DNA from: Alligator mississippiensis
Taxonomy: Eukaryota > Chordata > Crocodylia > Alligatoridae
NCBI RefSeq assembly: GCF_030867095.1
Contig: NC_081826.1
Span: 40,030,001-40,094,000, forward strand
Direction of reading: 5' to 3'
Length of the DNA: 64,000 bases
Positions 1 to 11,302 of this stretch are shown here, piece after piece (positions within the stretch are counted from its first letter, which is position 1; the number at the start of each line of letters is the position of its first letter). Under the pieces are notes generated by a model. It did no database searches. It had not been told where the DNA came from and worked only from the letters and a program-made list of their open reading frames with translations. The position numbers and the translations under genes are program-made.

Positions 1-224
1 CCTAAACCTTAAGCTCACACTTGTCTAATAAGTATGAACTCCACTGTCTTGAAGAGCAAGAAGCTACTTTTAAATCCAGATCTTTAATGGAGTAGAGCAA
101 AACAGGGCTGCTTAGTGTTACAGTCAGGTAGACTTGTGATGTCTTGATCTGGCAAACATCTTTCTCAAAGGCAGATAATGTTCTAAACATCTTCTACTTG
201 GGCACCTGGTTAAAGTGAACATTC

Positions 225-271
225 AATGATCTATTGAGGTCCCTTCCGGCCCTAACATCTATGAATCTATG
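225..271 (+). mobile_element. CR1 LINE 3'-end fragment
   Basis: GATCTATTGAGGTCCCTTCC followed by GGCCCTAACATCTATGAATC is the typical 3' UTR end of a CR1 element. The same string recurs at 52261-52305. Only the last ~50 bp remain, as expected of 5' truncation. Confidence 0.85.
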
Positions 272-959
272 CCAGTGATGATTTCTCTGAGAAAACAGGG
301 TTCTTTCTATAGCTGTTTCTTCCCATTCTGTCCCATGTTAGTGAAATCTTTCCTGTGGATCCTTCTCCCCCTTTTGTCACCTGGCTCGATGACTTCCAGG
401 GTATATTCCAGGTCTCCTTACCTTCTTGTATCTGTTTAGGATTAATGGGATTCTCGGAGTGATTTTTATTAGGGCTGACAGTAATTGTAGGCTTTGGAGC
501 AAAGGCTCTTGGAAAAGGTGGAAGATAAAAAAATTAGTTTCCTGACTAGAAAACAAATCACTGAAGAGGTAAAATATCTATGTTTTATGTTATTTGTATA
601 AAGGACACCAGGAGTTGAATCTTGAACCTACAGGTATTTTTGTTATTGACTTCAGAGAGACTAGAATTGCACCTGAGAGGCCTGAGAAGAAGCCTAAAAA
701 GTTGACTAAATGTTTGTGTAAGGCACTCTGAAGATGTTTTGTTGTGGCTAATGGAGCTGGAAAGAGCTAGTGACTAACATCATGATGTGATCAGCTAGAG
801 ACTAATGTTGCTCTAAGGAGGTAGCTTTGATTAAAGAGAGATGGAAGAGGTTAGTGATCGCCCCTGATGCTTGTTTTATAACTCAGTTCTGAAGCTTCTG
901 GTAGTGAGAGGACTCTCTGATAACACTGCTAGAAACCTAAAGGAAAGGCTGCTGCACAA

Positions 960-960
<1 letters not shown>

Positions 961-985
<25 letters not shown>
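961..985. repeat. (GA)n microsatellite
   Basis: An uninterrupted GA dinucleotide run of about 25 bp, followed by gggaggg. Confidence 0.95.
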
Positions 986-991
<6 letters not shown>

Positions 992-2849
992 CATCTGGGT
1001 GAAGAATCAATTTTTATCTGATTTTTCCCTTTCCTCTTTCTAAGGACTTCCTGGGGAAGAAACTTGCTCTAACTGGAAAGTTAAACTATATACCAGCAAG
1101 AGGAAATCAAAACTATATAAACACTCTGACCTAGAAAAAGAAATAGAATTCCTTAAATACATTATATTTTGGGGAAGGATTGGTAACTGCATTGGATGGA
1201 CAGCAAACAAGATCACCCAGAATTACTGTGCCATTTTAGGCTTGATCAGTATTCTGGGAAAGACAGAGACACTGATTGGTCACTCCTAGCACCTGATACA
1301 ATGCTATCTGGAATGCTAAAAAAGCAATCAAAACACTTATTAAATGTCTATGTACTCATGGTTCCTAATTTGATGTACACTTGGGTGTGGAGAGTACAGG
1401 TCCTGTAGATAGGAACTTCAAACAGATAAGCTCTCCCTTTCAGGAAAAATCCTTATATTGTCTTTCTAAATCATTAAATAGAGTGGTTTTAAGGACACCT
1501 TTTCAAATATCCACCTGACTCTTGTGATACACAGGAACCACTCAAAAAGGTTGCAAATTAGTATTGCTTCATAGATGTAAACTGATGACTTACCAGTTGT
1601 GCAAATGGCCAAATCTATTCATTTGCTAGTTAGACAAACTGAAGACTAAGGAACCTAAATAACACTGATGGGGAACACTACAACTATTGAATTTACATAA
1701 CAGGTCTGACACTATTCTATTTTTTTCAGTACTAAGTTATAAAAACAAATATAGGATTTCTGGAATCTACTGTCTTATTGCAAGAGATGCTTTAAAAATG
1801 TCAGTGTTGAAGATAGTTAAATACAAAATATGCAGATGGATTTTTAGGTTTTAGAGTAGACTGCCTAGAAATAAAAGACCACAAAAAACAATCATGGACA
1901 CCTGTTCTTCTTGAAACACTCTTCTGGTAAAAGGCACCCCAGCTGAATTAAATTTGTTTCCCTTGGGTCTGCATTTTCTTTAGCCAAGACAACAGCTGCA
2001 CCATGTGGAGATGAGCCACAAGAAGTGCAACAACACATGTTTGTGATTGCTGTATCAGCCTTGGCAGATTTAAGCACAGAGGTCCTCCATTGCCTTCAAC
2101 TAGGAAGTCCACTTCAAAATCTATGCAACATCTTGCAAAGTAGTAGCAATAATACATGTAGTTTTATTTCTTGTACATGCTGATACAGTAAAACCAGAAA
2201 AGAACAGACTATTGATTGTAGCTATAACTATTGTACTAAACACCAGCATTCTCTGTGGCTTGGAAAACTATGAGCTGAATAGAATGATGGGTTAACTCTG
2301 TAAAATTCTCAGAGGTATTATAGCTCTTAACTGTTATCCAGTATGGCAGAGATACTCAGTCAGAATTTCCAGGATCTCTATTACTTCAAAGTTTAAGAAA
2401 TATGCAGTAAACTTGATCTGTCCAAGAAATTGCTGGATTCCTGGAAAATAATGCACAATCTATGTTCACTGCTCTCATTTTTTATTTTCAGTTTATGAAT
2501 GGGTGCCAAAAATTAGTCTTGTGGTGCTTGATTCAATGTGCTTTGGAAAAAGGTCTTGAAGCCTACTTTTAAAGCATCTAAGAAGTGGATAATTGGTGTT
2601 CTTGAAAATTAGGCCACTTGGGTGCTTCACTTTAGGCTCCATTTTTTTTTTTTTTTTGGAAAGATTTGTCTGTAAATGTGAAATGATGACATTTTTGGAA
2701 AGCAAGCACAACCAACAAAAATGAAATTAACTGCAGTATGTTGTTCCTGTGAAATAGTATATCAATAGAATGATAAGCACTTAAAGATACTTCTGGATCT
2801 GCTTGCATAAAAGCGGCTGCCTGACTTAGTCTGAAGTCAAGTAGAAGGC

Positions 2850-2960
2850 AGAACAAGGTGGCACCTTCATCAGATGCTAATGCCTAACATCTGATGAAGT
2901 AGGTTGTTGCCTACAAAAGTTCATACCTCTCAGTTAAGTATCTAAAAATGCCACCCTACC
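2850..2960. repeat. Interspersed repeat with a GATGAAGTaGG motif
   Basis: The stretch CATCTGATGAAGTAGGTTGT then TGCCTACAAAAGTTCATACC resembles a sequence very common in reptile repeats (tgatgaag...gcccacgaaagcttatgc). It is preceded by an inverted echo, ttcatcagatg. The class is not certain, and it may belong to the same group as the pieces at 6.9, 25.3, 43.7 and 60.1 kb. Confidence 0.55.
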
Positions 2961-3338
2961 CTGCCTTTTGCCTTCCTGAATCTTCTATCACACATTCAAA
3001 TTAAATTGCTGTTGGCATTTACATTAAATTATATCTCCACCCTTAGGACTGCTAAATGGCGTAATGCTAAGCAAATGCATCTTTAGGTCAGGATAGTAAC
3101 TCTTCCTAGGTTCTAGCAGTCCAAGTGTTTAGCACCAACATGATGACTGAAGGACCACTTCTGTTAAAAACTTTCCCCCCTCATATTTAAGTGGCCACAC
3201 AATTCCTCACATGATGCAACATCAGCCTGCTCGCAGATGCTAGGAAAAAAACAACTCTCCCCCCTGCCCCCCGCACACTTTACCAGAAGTAGTGCATTAC
3301 TTTGATGTGTCTCTTCAGTGTCTGTATAGATTGGGCCC

Positions 3339-3391
3339 TTTTTGGTGCTTTCATGTAAAGCTGATTACATCAGCTAATAAAGCACCAAAAA
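3339..3391. repeat. Short palindromic repeat (TTTTTGGTGCTTT arms)
   Basis: Arms TTTTTGGTGCTTT (3339-3351) and AAAGCACCAAAAA (3379-3391) form a perfect 13-bp inverted repeat. A related hairpin lies at 45331-45397, with similar flanks (gccc... and ...gctgcactaaagcgc / gccccgctgaagtgc). This suggests one MITE-like family. Confidence 0.7.
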
Positions 3392-4414
3392 AGCTGCACT
3401 AAAGCGCATGGGGTGAGCTGGGTCCAGCTAACACGCCTCTTCTGGGTTTGTGCTGGGCTTGGTGTAAGGGTGTGTGGAGTTTAAAGTGCCATTTTTTAAT
3501 TTTGGGGGGGATGAAATCTGGGTTTCTGAAGCAGCCAGTGTACCTTAAGAACGGGATAAAGCACACACTGCAGAGCTCTGGTGGCAGATCTACCTTTGTG
3601 ATCTAGATCTAATCTTTATTTCTTCTTCCAAATATGTTTAACTCTAGAACAACCAGCCATGCTACACTATGCATTTAAATTTACACCCTTGCCAAGAGAG
3701 AAGGAATGGTTGTCTTTAAACCTGCTGAAGTTAAAGGAAAGGTTTGATTGAGTTCTGTACGTTTTTGGATTAGATCCTAATTGCCAACCCTTTTCAAAAT
3801 ACAAAATTAATATATACCATTGGACGGAGAGAAAAAATATATTCAAACTTCTGGATTTTGATTCCTTTCCTCTATGCACACATGAAAATCTCTTTCTCTG
3901 TATCAGTTTTCTATTAGATAGAAATAGATAACATTTTATTTAAATGAATCTTAATGGATTAAAAATCCTAATGTCAATCAGATACAGGTACCAAATGGTG
4001 TAAATGCTGAAGATGCAATAAATGAAATAGTAGAATTAACAATGTGTTCAAGGATGAAGTAATAAAACTCCTGAATCCTCCAGTTCAAGGTTACACAAAA
4101 TATTTAATTCTCTCTTGTTTTGAGGACATTGAAGCATGATATATGCTCTCAAAGCAGTGATGCTTTTAAAACTTAAAGTGATTAACTACTGGTTTTATTC
4201 TACAGGGATCTATGAGAGGACAAAGACTCTACCCATTTATGAAAAGGAATGGGCTCAGTTCTCTAAACTGAATGAGTGGTTTGTTTCATGGAAGGTTATT
4301 TGACTGTGTTTTGGGGTAAGGGGCAGATGCTAACTGTTCTTTGTGTTGCACTGTAGTAACTTGTAAAGGAACTTTCTTGTGGTGGGGAAATAGCCCTCTC
4401 CCCCTTCTTTTCTA

Positions 4415-5212
4415 GGCTAGGGATAGATGTTACACATAAACTGGTTTAAGTGATCAGAAACTAATTTAAACTTGTAACAAAACAGAAGCTCAATACACAC
4501 AAACCAGTCTTAAAATGGCTGAAACTAGTTTAAGATAAACCTGGTTGAATGTAGTATCAGACTTAACTGATTTGGGTCATACCGGTTTATGAAACTTCTG
4601 TCCCAGACCCCTTCCTGGTTCAAGTTAAATCACAGTTGTCTGGCATCCCAGCATCCCTTCCAGCCCTGGGCTGTCTGCTCCAGAGAGCAGGGCTGGCACC
4701 ACCCCTTTGCTCCCTAGCTGGAGCAGTGAGGGCTGGATGACAAGGAGATGGGGGAGGAGGGGCAATCCATACTGGGGATGCAGCCCAGCCTACAGCTGGG
4801 GACTGTCCCCCACAAGCAAACCAGCCGGGGGCTGGGGCCAGGCAGAGGGGTTAAACACCCCTTCCCCCACTCAAACTTACTGCTGGCTGCAACTGTGAAC
4901 TACAAATTCCAGAGGCACCTGGAAGCAGGAAGAGGATCCTGCAACCCTGCAGAGTCCTGTTGCTGTAATTCTGGACTACAAATCCCAGAGATCTCAGCAG
5001 CAGCAGAAAGAGGTAGTGAACATACAGCCAGAGAGCTGTGCTCTAGCACCCCCTGGCGTCTGGCCTGAGCCACTGCAGGCATGTGGCTGCACTACCTAAC
5101 TTAAAGGTAAATGTCTGTTCACTTTTGTTTCAATTTAATCTGTGCAGTTTAGACTAACCTACAAAGACTTAATCGATTCAGCCTTGGGCTTTTTGACTGT
5201 CTGAAGCAGTGC
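4415..5212. repeat. Unclassified interspersed repeat, family A, copy 1
   Basis: The left part (ggctagggatagatgttacacataaactggtttaa) and the right part (gagccactgcaggcatgtgg ... ttaatcgattcagcc) both recur, in the same order and orientation, at 9953-11302. The middle is GC-rich and diverged. No long ORF matches a known protein. The arrangement, with conserved AT-rich ends and a variable GC-rich core, resembles the nonautonomous DNA transposons elsewhere in the window, but I could not define terminal inverted repeats or a TSD. Confidence 0.7.
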
Positions 5213-5660
5213 ATGCATGCAAGATCCTTATCAATTATTGAAACAATGGCTATGTTGGAGAGTTTTGTGTAACATTAAGACTTTTTTTTTAATATGAAGA
5301 TACATGCTACATAAATAGTGGATTCTGATTTGAATTAAGTTGTGATAATGTATTTTGGTTGGAGAATTTAGGATTTTTTTTTTCCCAGCAAGAAACCTGT
5401 TTTTTGGCAACTGTCTGGACTGTAACGATCAGAACTAGCAAGTATTTCATGAATGTATCACTTGTTTTGTTCTAGCTTTTGAGGTTAGTTAGAAATACCC
5501 TATCTATATATTTCTGAAGTGTAATAACCAAATGCTGGTCCTATAATTAGGATTAGCTTTAAATACTTTGTATATGTTGAAGCCCACAAATGATATACCA
5601 CCACCTCTAACAACATTCAACTCAGTCACACTGCAGTCAATTGACTGATAACATAACTAG

Positions 5661-5827
5661 GGGTGGGCCAGTTGGGCATCAGCCCTGGATGCAGATTTAG
5701 AAGGGGTACCAGTATGACTGCCCCTAGGAAGTCTGCACCATGGGGACTGCTGTGCAGGGAGCCTAAGCTGTGGTCACCCTCTGCTTTCTAGTGCTCAGCA
5801 CACCTGTCCCCAAGCTAGGGCACCAAA
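5661..5827. mobile_element. Short nonautonomous DNA element with perfect 8-bp TSD
   Basis: The 167-bp insert is flanked by ATAACTAG on both sides (5653-5660 and 5828-5835). It starts GGGTGGGCCAGTTGGGCATC and ends ...AAGCTAGGGCACCAAA. The 8-bp perfect duplication points to a hAT-type transposase. The termini are only loosely complementary. Confidence 0.75.
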
Positions 5828-6839
5828 ATAACTAGCTACACTTCTGCTATGCATTGCTGTTTCACCAAAATGCTTTTCTTTTAGCTCTCCTCTGGAAGGC
5901 ACAGAAAAAGAGGGAAAGAAAGTGTATTGCTAGTTTTAAACTGCTATCCTATTCCACACCTCCAGGCCCTGTCACATCCTCTCTGAACAACCTCAGTTGG
6001 TGAAAAGCAGCTGAATTTCTGGATTAAATGAGCCAAGAGACATTCAACAAGGTAAAGATGATGCCAAAGGGACAGAAGGAACTTTGACTTTTGAAGTAAA
6101 GTTCAGTGGCTAACAGAGCTATAAGAGTACAGTTGTCAGACCTGAGAGCTCACCCTTTGTGCTACTGAGATGTATCAATGCAGATAGCTGAGGCAAAAAT
6201 AATTTACTGTCTTTAGGTTTTTTTGTCTTTCTTCCCACATAAGCATTGATTTCCCCCCCCCCCACCCTTTTTTTATGCTAAGTGCTTTTAGCTAATATTT
6301 TAGCACAGTTGGAATTTGATTGGATAACTTCCCTTGCAAGTGTGTCTGTGTGACACAACACAGGGTATATTAGCTGAGGCAGTGTGCTATACTAACATGG
6401 TTTCTGGTAACTGAGCTAGTTCATTTGGAACTATTTCCCTGTCAAGGGGAAGTGAAATATTAAAGGGCAAGTCAGGCCTCTCAAGACCATGTACTTTCTA
6501 GTGTAGACATCCCCACAGTAATTTTGTAGATGACTGCTTTAATAGGTAGCTTCCTTCCCCCAGCAACAGAAATGAGATCCATCCAGTTGCTAGTTACCCT
6601 CAAATTCCAAGCGTGAAATCAGCATTGCAGTAGTACATATTTTGACCTTTCCTGTAGTGGGTGGAGATGGCAAGGTCAATAGAGGGCTTATTTTTATTGT
6701 GTGGCTATATAATAGGGGAAAAACCCCAAATACTAAGCCTATAAATTAATCTATTCTAAGACTTAAAGTTAAATGTACAAGAGGCAAGGGTGGTTTTGTG
6801 ATGCCGGACCAACTGTATAGCTGGGAGAGAATGATGGAC

Positions 6840-7010
6840 AAACTCTTGGGTACAGGATAGCTGAAGGCATCCTAACCTGAAGAAGGGCATTCTGTGCCTG
6901 AAAGCTTGTACTAAATGCCCAGGAAGATATTATGAAACAATTCTTGCCTTTAATAGATGTCCTGGACCCTTCCAGCTACAGCAAAACTGAAAACCTACTA
7001 CATCTTAAAT
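6840..7010. repeat. Interspersed repeat with CCTGAAAGCTTGT-type motif
   Basis: CCTGAAGAAGGGCATTCTGT then GCCTGAAAGCTTGTACTAAA, a stretch near ttaatagatgtcctggaccc, matches pieces at 25320-25450 (AGAGTACTGTAGTACCTGAA, then AGCTTGTCAG) and 60120-60250 (AAAGCTTGCCTAAATATTCC then GGTCCAATAAATGATATCAC). It is probably the 3' end of a retroposon family common in reptiles. Class is unassigned. Confidence 0.6.
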
Positions 7011-8318
7011 GGTCAGTCTTTTTTGTTTGTTTGTTTTTTTTTTTAAAGGTAACCACATTTGTTTGGTTTGTTCTATAATGCTAAATACTTTTTTAGAAGG
7101 CAAGTTGGATTGGGTAATCAAACTGGAAATGAAACTAAACTTTTCCTCTGACACATTTTCTTTAATTTAATAGGCCCTTATTCTATGATTTTTTTCCCAT
7201 TAAAATTGGTTTGAAGAAAGATGTATGGCCAAGGAAAATAAAGTAGGTCAACTTTTCTTTCTATAGTCAATTTGTTTAATTGTGAAAATATTTAGGTTGC
7301 ATACACTGCAGGGAATATTTATTTGTTCTTAAAGAAATTGAAATGTATTTGTTGAGAGAAATAATGGAAACGCTTCTTATTTTTAGGCTTTTGTAAATAC
7401 TTGTTTGGTTTAAAAGATAGATTTTTGTAATAAACTTTAATTGACAGTGTTCCTTTTTAATGTTTTGTTTATAACTGTTTTATGACTGACAAGGTTAAAG
7501 AAGAACATCATAAACTTTTAGATAAGACTGCAAGGTTACTTCAAGTTAGACATGATAGCTAGGAAAAAGTACAGGCAGGAGTTACATCTCCTTATCTTCT
7601 GTATAAACAAACTGGCACTTCATTCAAGGCCTCTTTCTTAACTTTCAACATACCAATTGAGTATCAGGCAATCATGGCACATGAGACATGGGGACAATTT
7701 ACAAATGAAAATGTGTGGGGTAGGTTTTTTTCTTCCAAGTATCCTGCATTTTAGCTAAAGCCCGTTCACTAATGCATTTTTAGAACCTGATCCAGCAAAG
7801 AAAGTATTGGTAATTTATTTATGTTGAAGTCAATGGAACTAAATTAGGTCTTGTATTTGAAATCTGTCTCATTGATCGTGGAGTTAACTTGTGGCTGTGG
7901 CATTATTAACTGGGGGTCTGGTGGGGATTCAGCAAACCATTAATTTATATGCAAAAAAATCTTTGGCTAATTCATCATCTACAAAGGAATTTGCTTTTGA
8001 TTATGAGTCAACTTAAAGGTACTGACCTATGTCCTATGTAGCACTTGTCAGGCCAGCTAAAGCTGGTAGCATTGGTTACTCTTCAGATTCTTTTAACTCA
8101 AGAAGAGGCTGACAATAAATTATTCCTGTTTGAATAATTATCATCTATTTAGGCAATGAGCGCAGGTAAAAGGGCCAAGCAGAAATTGTGATAATTTTAC
8201 TCCATAAGCCTGTAATTCTTATATAGTGAGCATTCACAACTTTGTAGTAAGGAACTATATATTAAGCATTTATTCATATAATCCTATAGTTCTCATAGCA
8301 AACCAGAGTGTGTATAAG

Positions 8319-9370
8319 TGTGCGGGCCGGGCCCCGATCCCACCGCCAAGTGCAAGTCGGGGGGGGGGGGGGGGCGATCCGCAGCCCGTCTTTGCGCACG
8401 CGGGCTGTGGCCAGCAGCCCGGGCTCGCAGGGTCGGAGAAAACCGGTGGCGAGCTAGAATTAGTCACAAACGCATAGTGGTTGATTAAAAGATTATTTAC
8501 TTACACCCAAAGATGGTAGCGGTGTAGGCTGGACAGCTTTCCAGGTGCAGCTCCGCTTAAATCCTCATTGGAGGACTACGACAAATTCGGTTCTTTGGCC
8601 CCAGAGTTGTAAGGCTCCGCGGGTTCGGTAATTCTTTCCCATGGAGTTGTCGAAGCTCCATGGGCCATCCGGTTCCCAGGACCCGGAGTTGTTTAAGCTC
8701 CATGGGTTCGAAAATTGGGTTCGGTTCCCTGGTCCCCCGGAGTTGTTAAGACTCCGTGGGTTCAAAAATTGGGTTTACAGGAAAGGGATACGTCTTGGAT
8801 TGCGCTCGGCGATGGGGAGAGGCTAGAGGCGGTTCGTTCTTTTGTTCCCCCCTCCGGAGTTGTTAAAGGTCCGTGGGTTCTGTTATTAAGCCTCTATTGC
8901 CTGCTTAAGAGAGGCGTGTTGGGTCCGCAAGGGTCCACATTGCTTAGAGATCTTCATACAGCGCGAAGTCTCCTCCTCCTGGCGAGTTCTGTATCTCTCC
9001 AGTTTTTCTCTCTCTCTCTCTCCTGATGTTCATGAAGTCCTCCAACTTGGGCGGAAAGCACTCAAGCCTTTTGTACGGCTAGCAAGCCAATAGCTAGCCG
9101 CCACATATGCCTACATTTAGAACTGGCCAATAATGTGGCGCGAATCTAAATACAAATGGCAGGAACTCCTTTGCAACGTGCATCACTAGTATGCAGCAAA
9201 GAAATGCACCCTGCAAAGAAGCTACAAAACGGCGGGAAAGCCTTTTGCACCCGGAGCTCACCTCCACAGCAGAGAACTCCACCATGCAAAGAAACTATAA
9301 TTTGGCGGGAAAAATAATTTAGCGGTGCCAAAGCACACACAAACAAAAACCACAACTTTGGGTTGTGACA
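8319..9370. mobile_element. Solo LTR of an endogenous retrovirus, 5-bp TSD
   Basis: The 1052-bp block begins TGTGCGGGCC and ends GGTTGTGACA, so it has TG...CA boundaries. It is flanked by ATAAG on both sides (8314-8318 and 9371-9375). Its base composition (GC-rich at the start, CpGs) differs sharply from both AT-rich flanks. No internal gag, pol or env remnant adjoins it, as expected after LTR-LTR recombination. Inside are a G16 run, five short stem-loop units and a CT-rich run. Orientation is undecided because no clear TATA or poly(A) signal fixes it. The read in the minus sense starts TGTCACAACC, which is also LTR-like. Confidence 0.8.
8603..8880. repeat. Five dispersed stem-loop units inside the solo LTR
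   Basis: Units of the form cGGAGTTGTtaAGaCTCCgtGGGTTC occur near 8603, 8643, 8684, 8738 and 8855. Most can form a short GGAG...CTCC stem. Spacing grows from about 40 to about 117 bp. Several units are followed by aaaattgggtt. They may be binding-site or RNA-structure repeats of the LTR. Confidence 0.8.
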
Positions 9371-9375
9371 ATAAG

Positions 9376-9952
9376 TTGCCCTTCAAATTTCTGTAATGTA
9401 TTTTTCTTCATTTATAAATGTCAAAAACCACCATGTAATGGTATAGCATGGAAATAAATCTTGCAAAAGGCTGAAAATAGTTAACTACTGATAATTAATT
9501 AGTCATAACTTGCAATCTCCATGGAGTGATAAATTAACAATATTTTTTAGTGTATTGTACTGATCAACTGCCTTACATTTAAGTTCATGAATAAATGTGG
9601 AGGGTACACTCAGTCTTAATTTTCATTTGAAAGGTTTTGGTTGACATCTTTAAGGAACATAGGACTAGGAAGCTTTCTAACAATAATTTCTGTCCTTTGG
9701 AACCTCTGCTTTATTTATTAAATGTATGCAACACTAAGATCTATTCAGGTTAGTGCATGTGCTCCAGCTTTTTGGGTCAGGGACTCCCTTGTTTCATGCA
9801 TGTGGGGCACCTGGTTATGGCTGGGACTTCCAGGTGTTTTCACAATGCAAATAATTATTATTGTTTCTCTGAGGCCAGTGTATCAGCTATTCCTTCTATC
9901 CTCTAAAGACTCATGTGTGGTATTGATGCTAATTCTTTTTTATAAACTGATG
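9376..9952. other. AT-rich intergenic spacer
   Basis: AT-rich DNA between the solo LTR and the second family-A repeat. I see no gene, repeat boundary or motif here. Confidence 0.5.
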
Positions 9953-11302
9953 GGCTAGGGACAAAGCTACACATAAACCAGTTTAAGCGATCAGAAACTG
10001 GTTAAAACCTGTAACAGAACAAAAATTCAGTGCGTATAAATCAGTTTAAAAACGGCAGAAACTGGTTTAAGATAAACCTGCTATAGTAGCAGACTTAACT
10101 GATTTAGGTCAAACCAGCTTATGGAACTTCTGTCCCAGACCCTTTCCTGGTTCAAGTTACATCACAGTCCCCCAGCATCCCAAGATGTTTTGCAGACCTT
10201 GGCTGGACTGTGCTGTTTGCTCCAGCAGAGCACGGTTGGCCCTGCTTCTCACTGTTCTAGCTAGAGAGTTGGCTGACAAGGAGGTAGGGGTAGGAAACCT
10301 GGCTGGGGATGCAGCCTGGTCTGCCTGGTGGGGACAGAGTAGCCCCTGCCAGACTTCTCTGCTAGAGTGGAGGAGGAAGGGACGTGGGCTAAAGTCTCAG
10401 GCAGAGGGAAGGGAATGGGGTTTAAACCCTCTCTGTAGCCCACAGGGCCCCAGCTATGCTTCTGCCCCCCCCACCATTTCCCACTCAAGCAGGGGAGACG
10501 GCAGCCCCTGCCAGGGTTTCCTCCCTCTCTCCCCACTTGAGCAGAGAGGAGGGGGCATAGCTATGACCTGGCTGGAGCTAGCAGGGTGAAGCAGGGAAGC
10601 GGGGTTTAATCCTATCTCCCTCTCCCACTAGCATGGGACCCCAACCAGGGTTTGCGTGACAGGGGCGCAGCAGCCCCTCCCAAGCTTTCCTGCCTCCTGC
10701 TCATCACTCAAGTGGTGGGGGGCATGGCCAAATGCTGGACCCAGGCTGGCAGCCTGAGGCAAAAGAGGGGGAGGGAGGGAAGGGGTTTAATTCCCCCTCC
10801 CTCCTTTCTCTCACTGGGCACTGGCTGGGGTTCTGTGTCAGTGGGACAGGGGAAGGAAAGGGGATTAAATCCCTTCCCTCCCCTGCTTTGCCTCAGCATG
10901 CCAGCCGGGGGCTGGGGTCTGGCCATGACCCCTGCCATGCGAGCGGGGGCAGGGGTGGGAAAGCCTGGCAAAGGCTGCTTCCCCCTTCCGGCACACCCTG
11001 GCTGGGGACCGTGCAGGCCAGGGTGGGGGTTTAAACCCCTCCCCAGTCATACTCAGCAGCCTGCCAGAACCCCCCTCCCCGCTTCAGCTCAGCTTCCCTC
11101 CAGCCTTTTCAGCTACTGCCAAAGGGAAGGAAGGGCTCGCTCTAATGCCCCCTAGGTTTTAGTCTGAGCCACTTCAGGCATATGGCTGCGTTTCTGGAAT
11201 CAAAAGTGAATGTCTATTTATTTGCTTATCAGTTCAGCCTAGCCAGGCTAGATTAACCTGCAAAGATTGAATCAATTGAGGCTCAGGCTTTTTGAATGTC
11301 TG
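9953..11302. repeat. Unclassified interspersed repeat, family A, copy 2
   Basis: Longer copy of the element at 4415-5212. The left end (ggctagggacaaagctacacataaaccagtttaag) and right end (gagccacttcaggcatatgg ... ttgaatcaattgaggctcagg) match copy 1. The core (about 10200-11150) is a GC-rich, internally repetitive block, with recurrent ggggtttaa(a/t)ccc and cctgccagg motifs spaced at about 100-170 bp. Open frames here are low-complexity by-products of that block. Confidence 0.7.

Larger units (their letters stand above)
1..4414. other. Upstream intergenic sequence without a recognisable gene
   Basis: No open frame here resembles a known protein. The contents are a CR1 3' tail at about 225-271, a (GA)n microsatellite at about 961-985, T tracts, a repeat with the GATGAAGTAGG...CCTACAAAAG motif near 2850-2950, and a palindromic element near 3339-3391. 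The rest is AT-rich unique-looking DNA. Confidence 0.6.
5213..8313. other. AT-rich intergenic sequence, no gene seen
   Basis: Mostly AT-rich DNA with T runs. It contains a small TSD-flanked insertion (5661-5827) and a repeat with a CCTGAAGAAGGGCATTCTG motif near 6840-7010. The stretch 7190-7450 is very AT-rich, with a taataaac signal-like string, but no transcript can be inferred from it. Confidence 0.5.

Noticed and set aside
7190..7450. 3' UTR-like AT-rich stretch with AATAAA
   Set aside because: No upstream coding sequence. AATAAA is expected by chance in AT-rich DNA.
8603..8880. CRISPR-like repeats
   Set aside because: Irregular spacing, eukaryotic context, and location inside a solo LTR.
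10185..11155. Open frames of 130-167 codons
   Set aside because: They lie in the GC-rich core of repeat family A and are repetitive.
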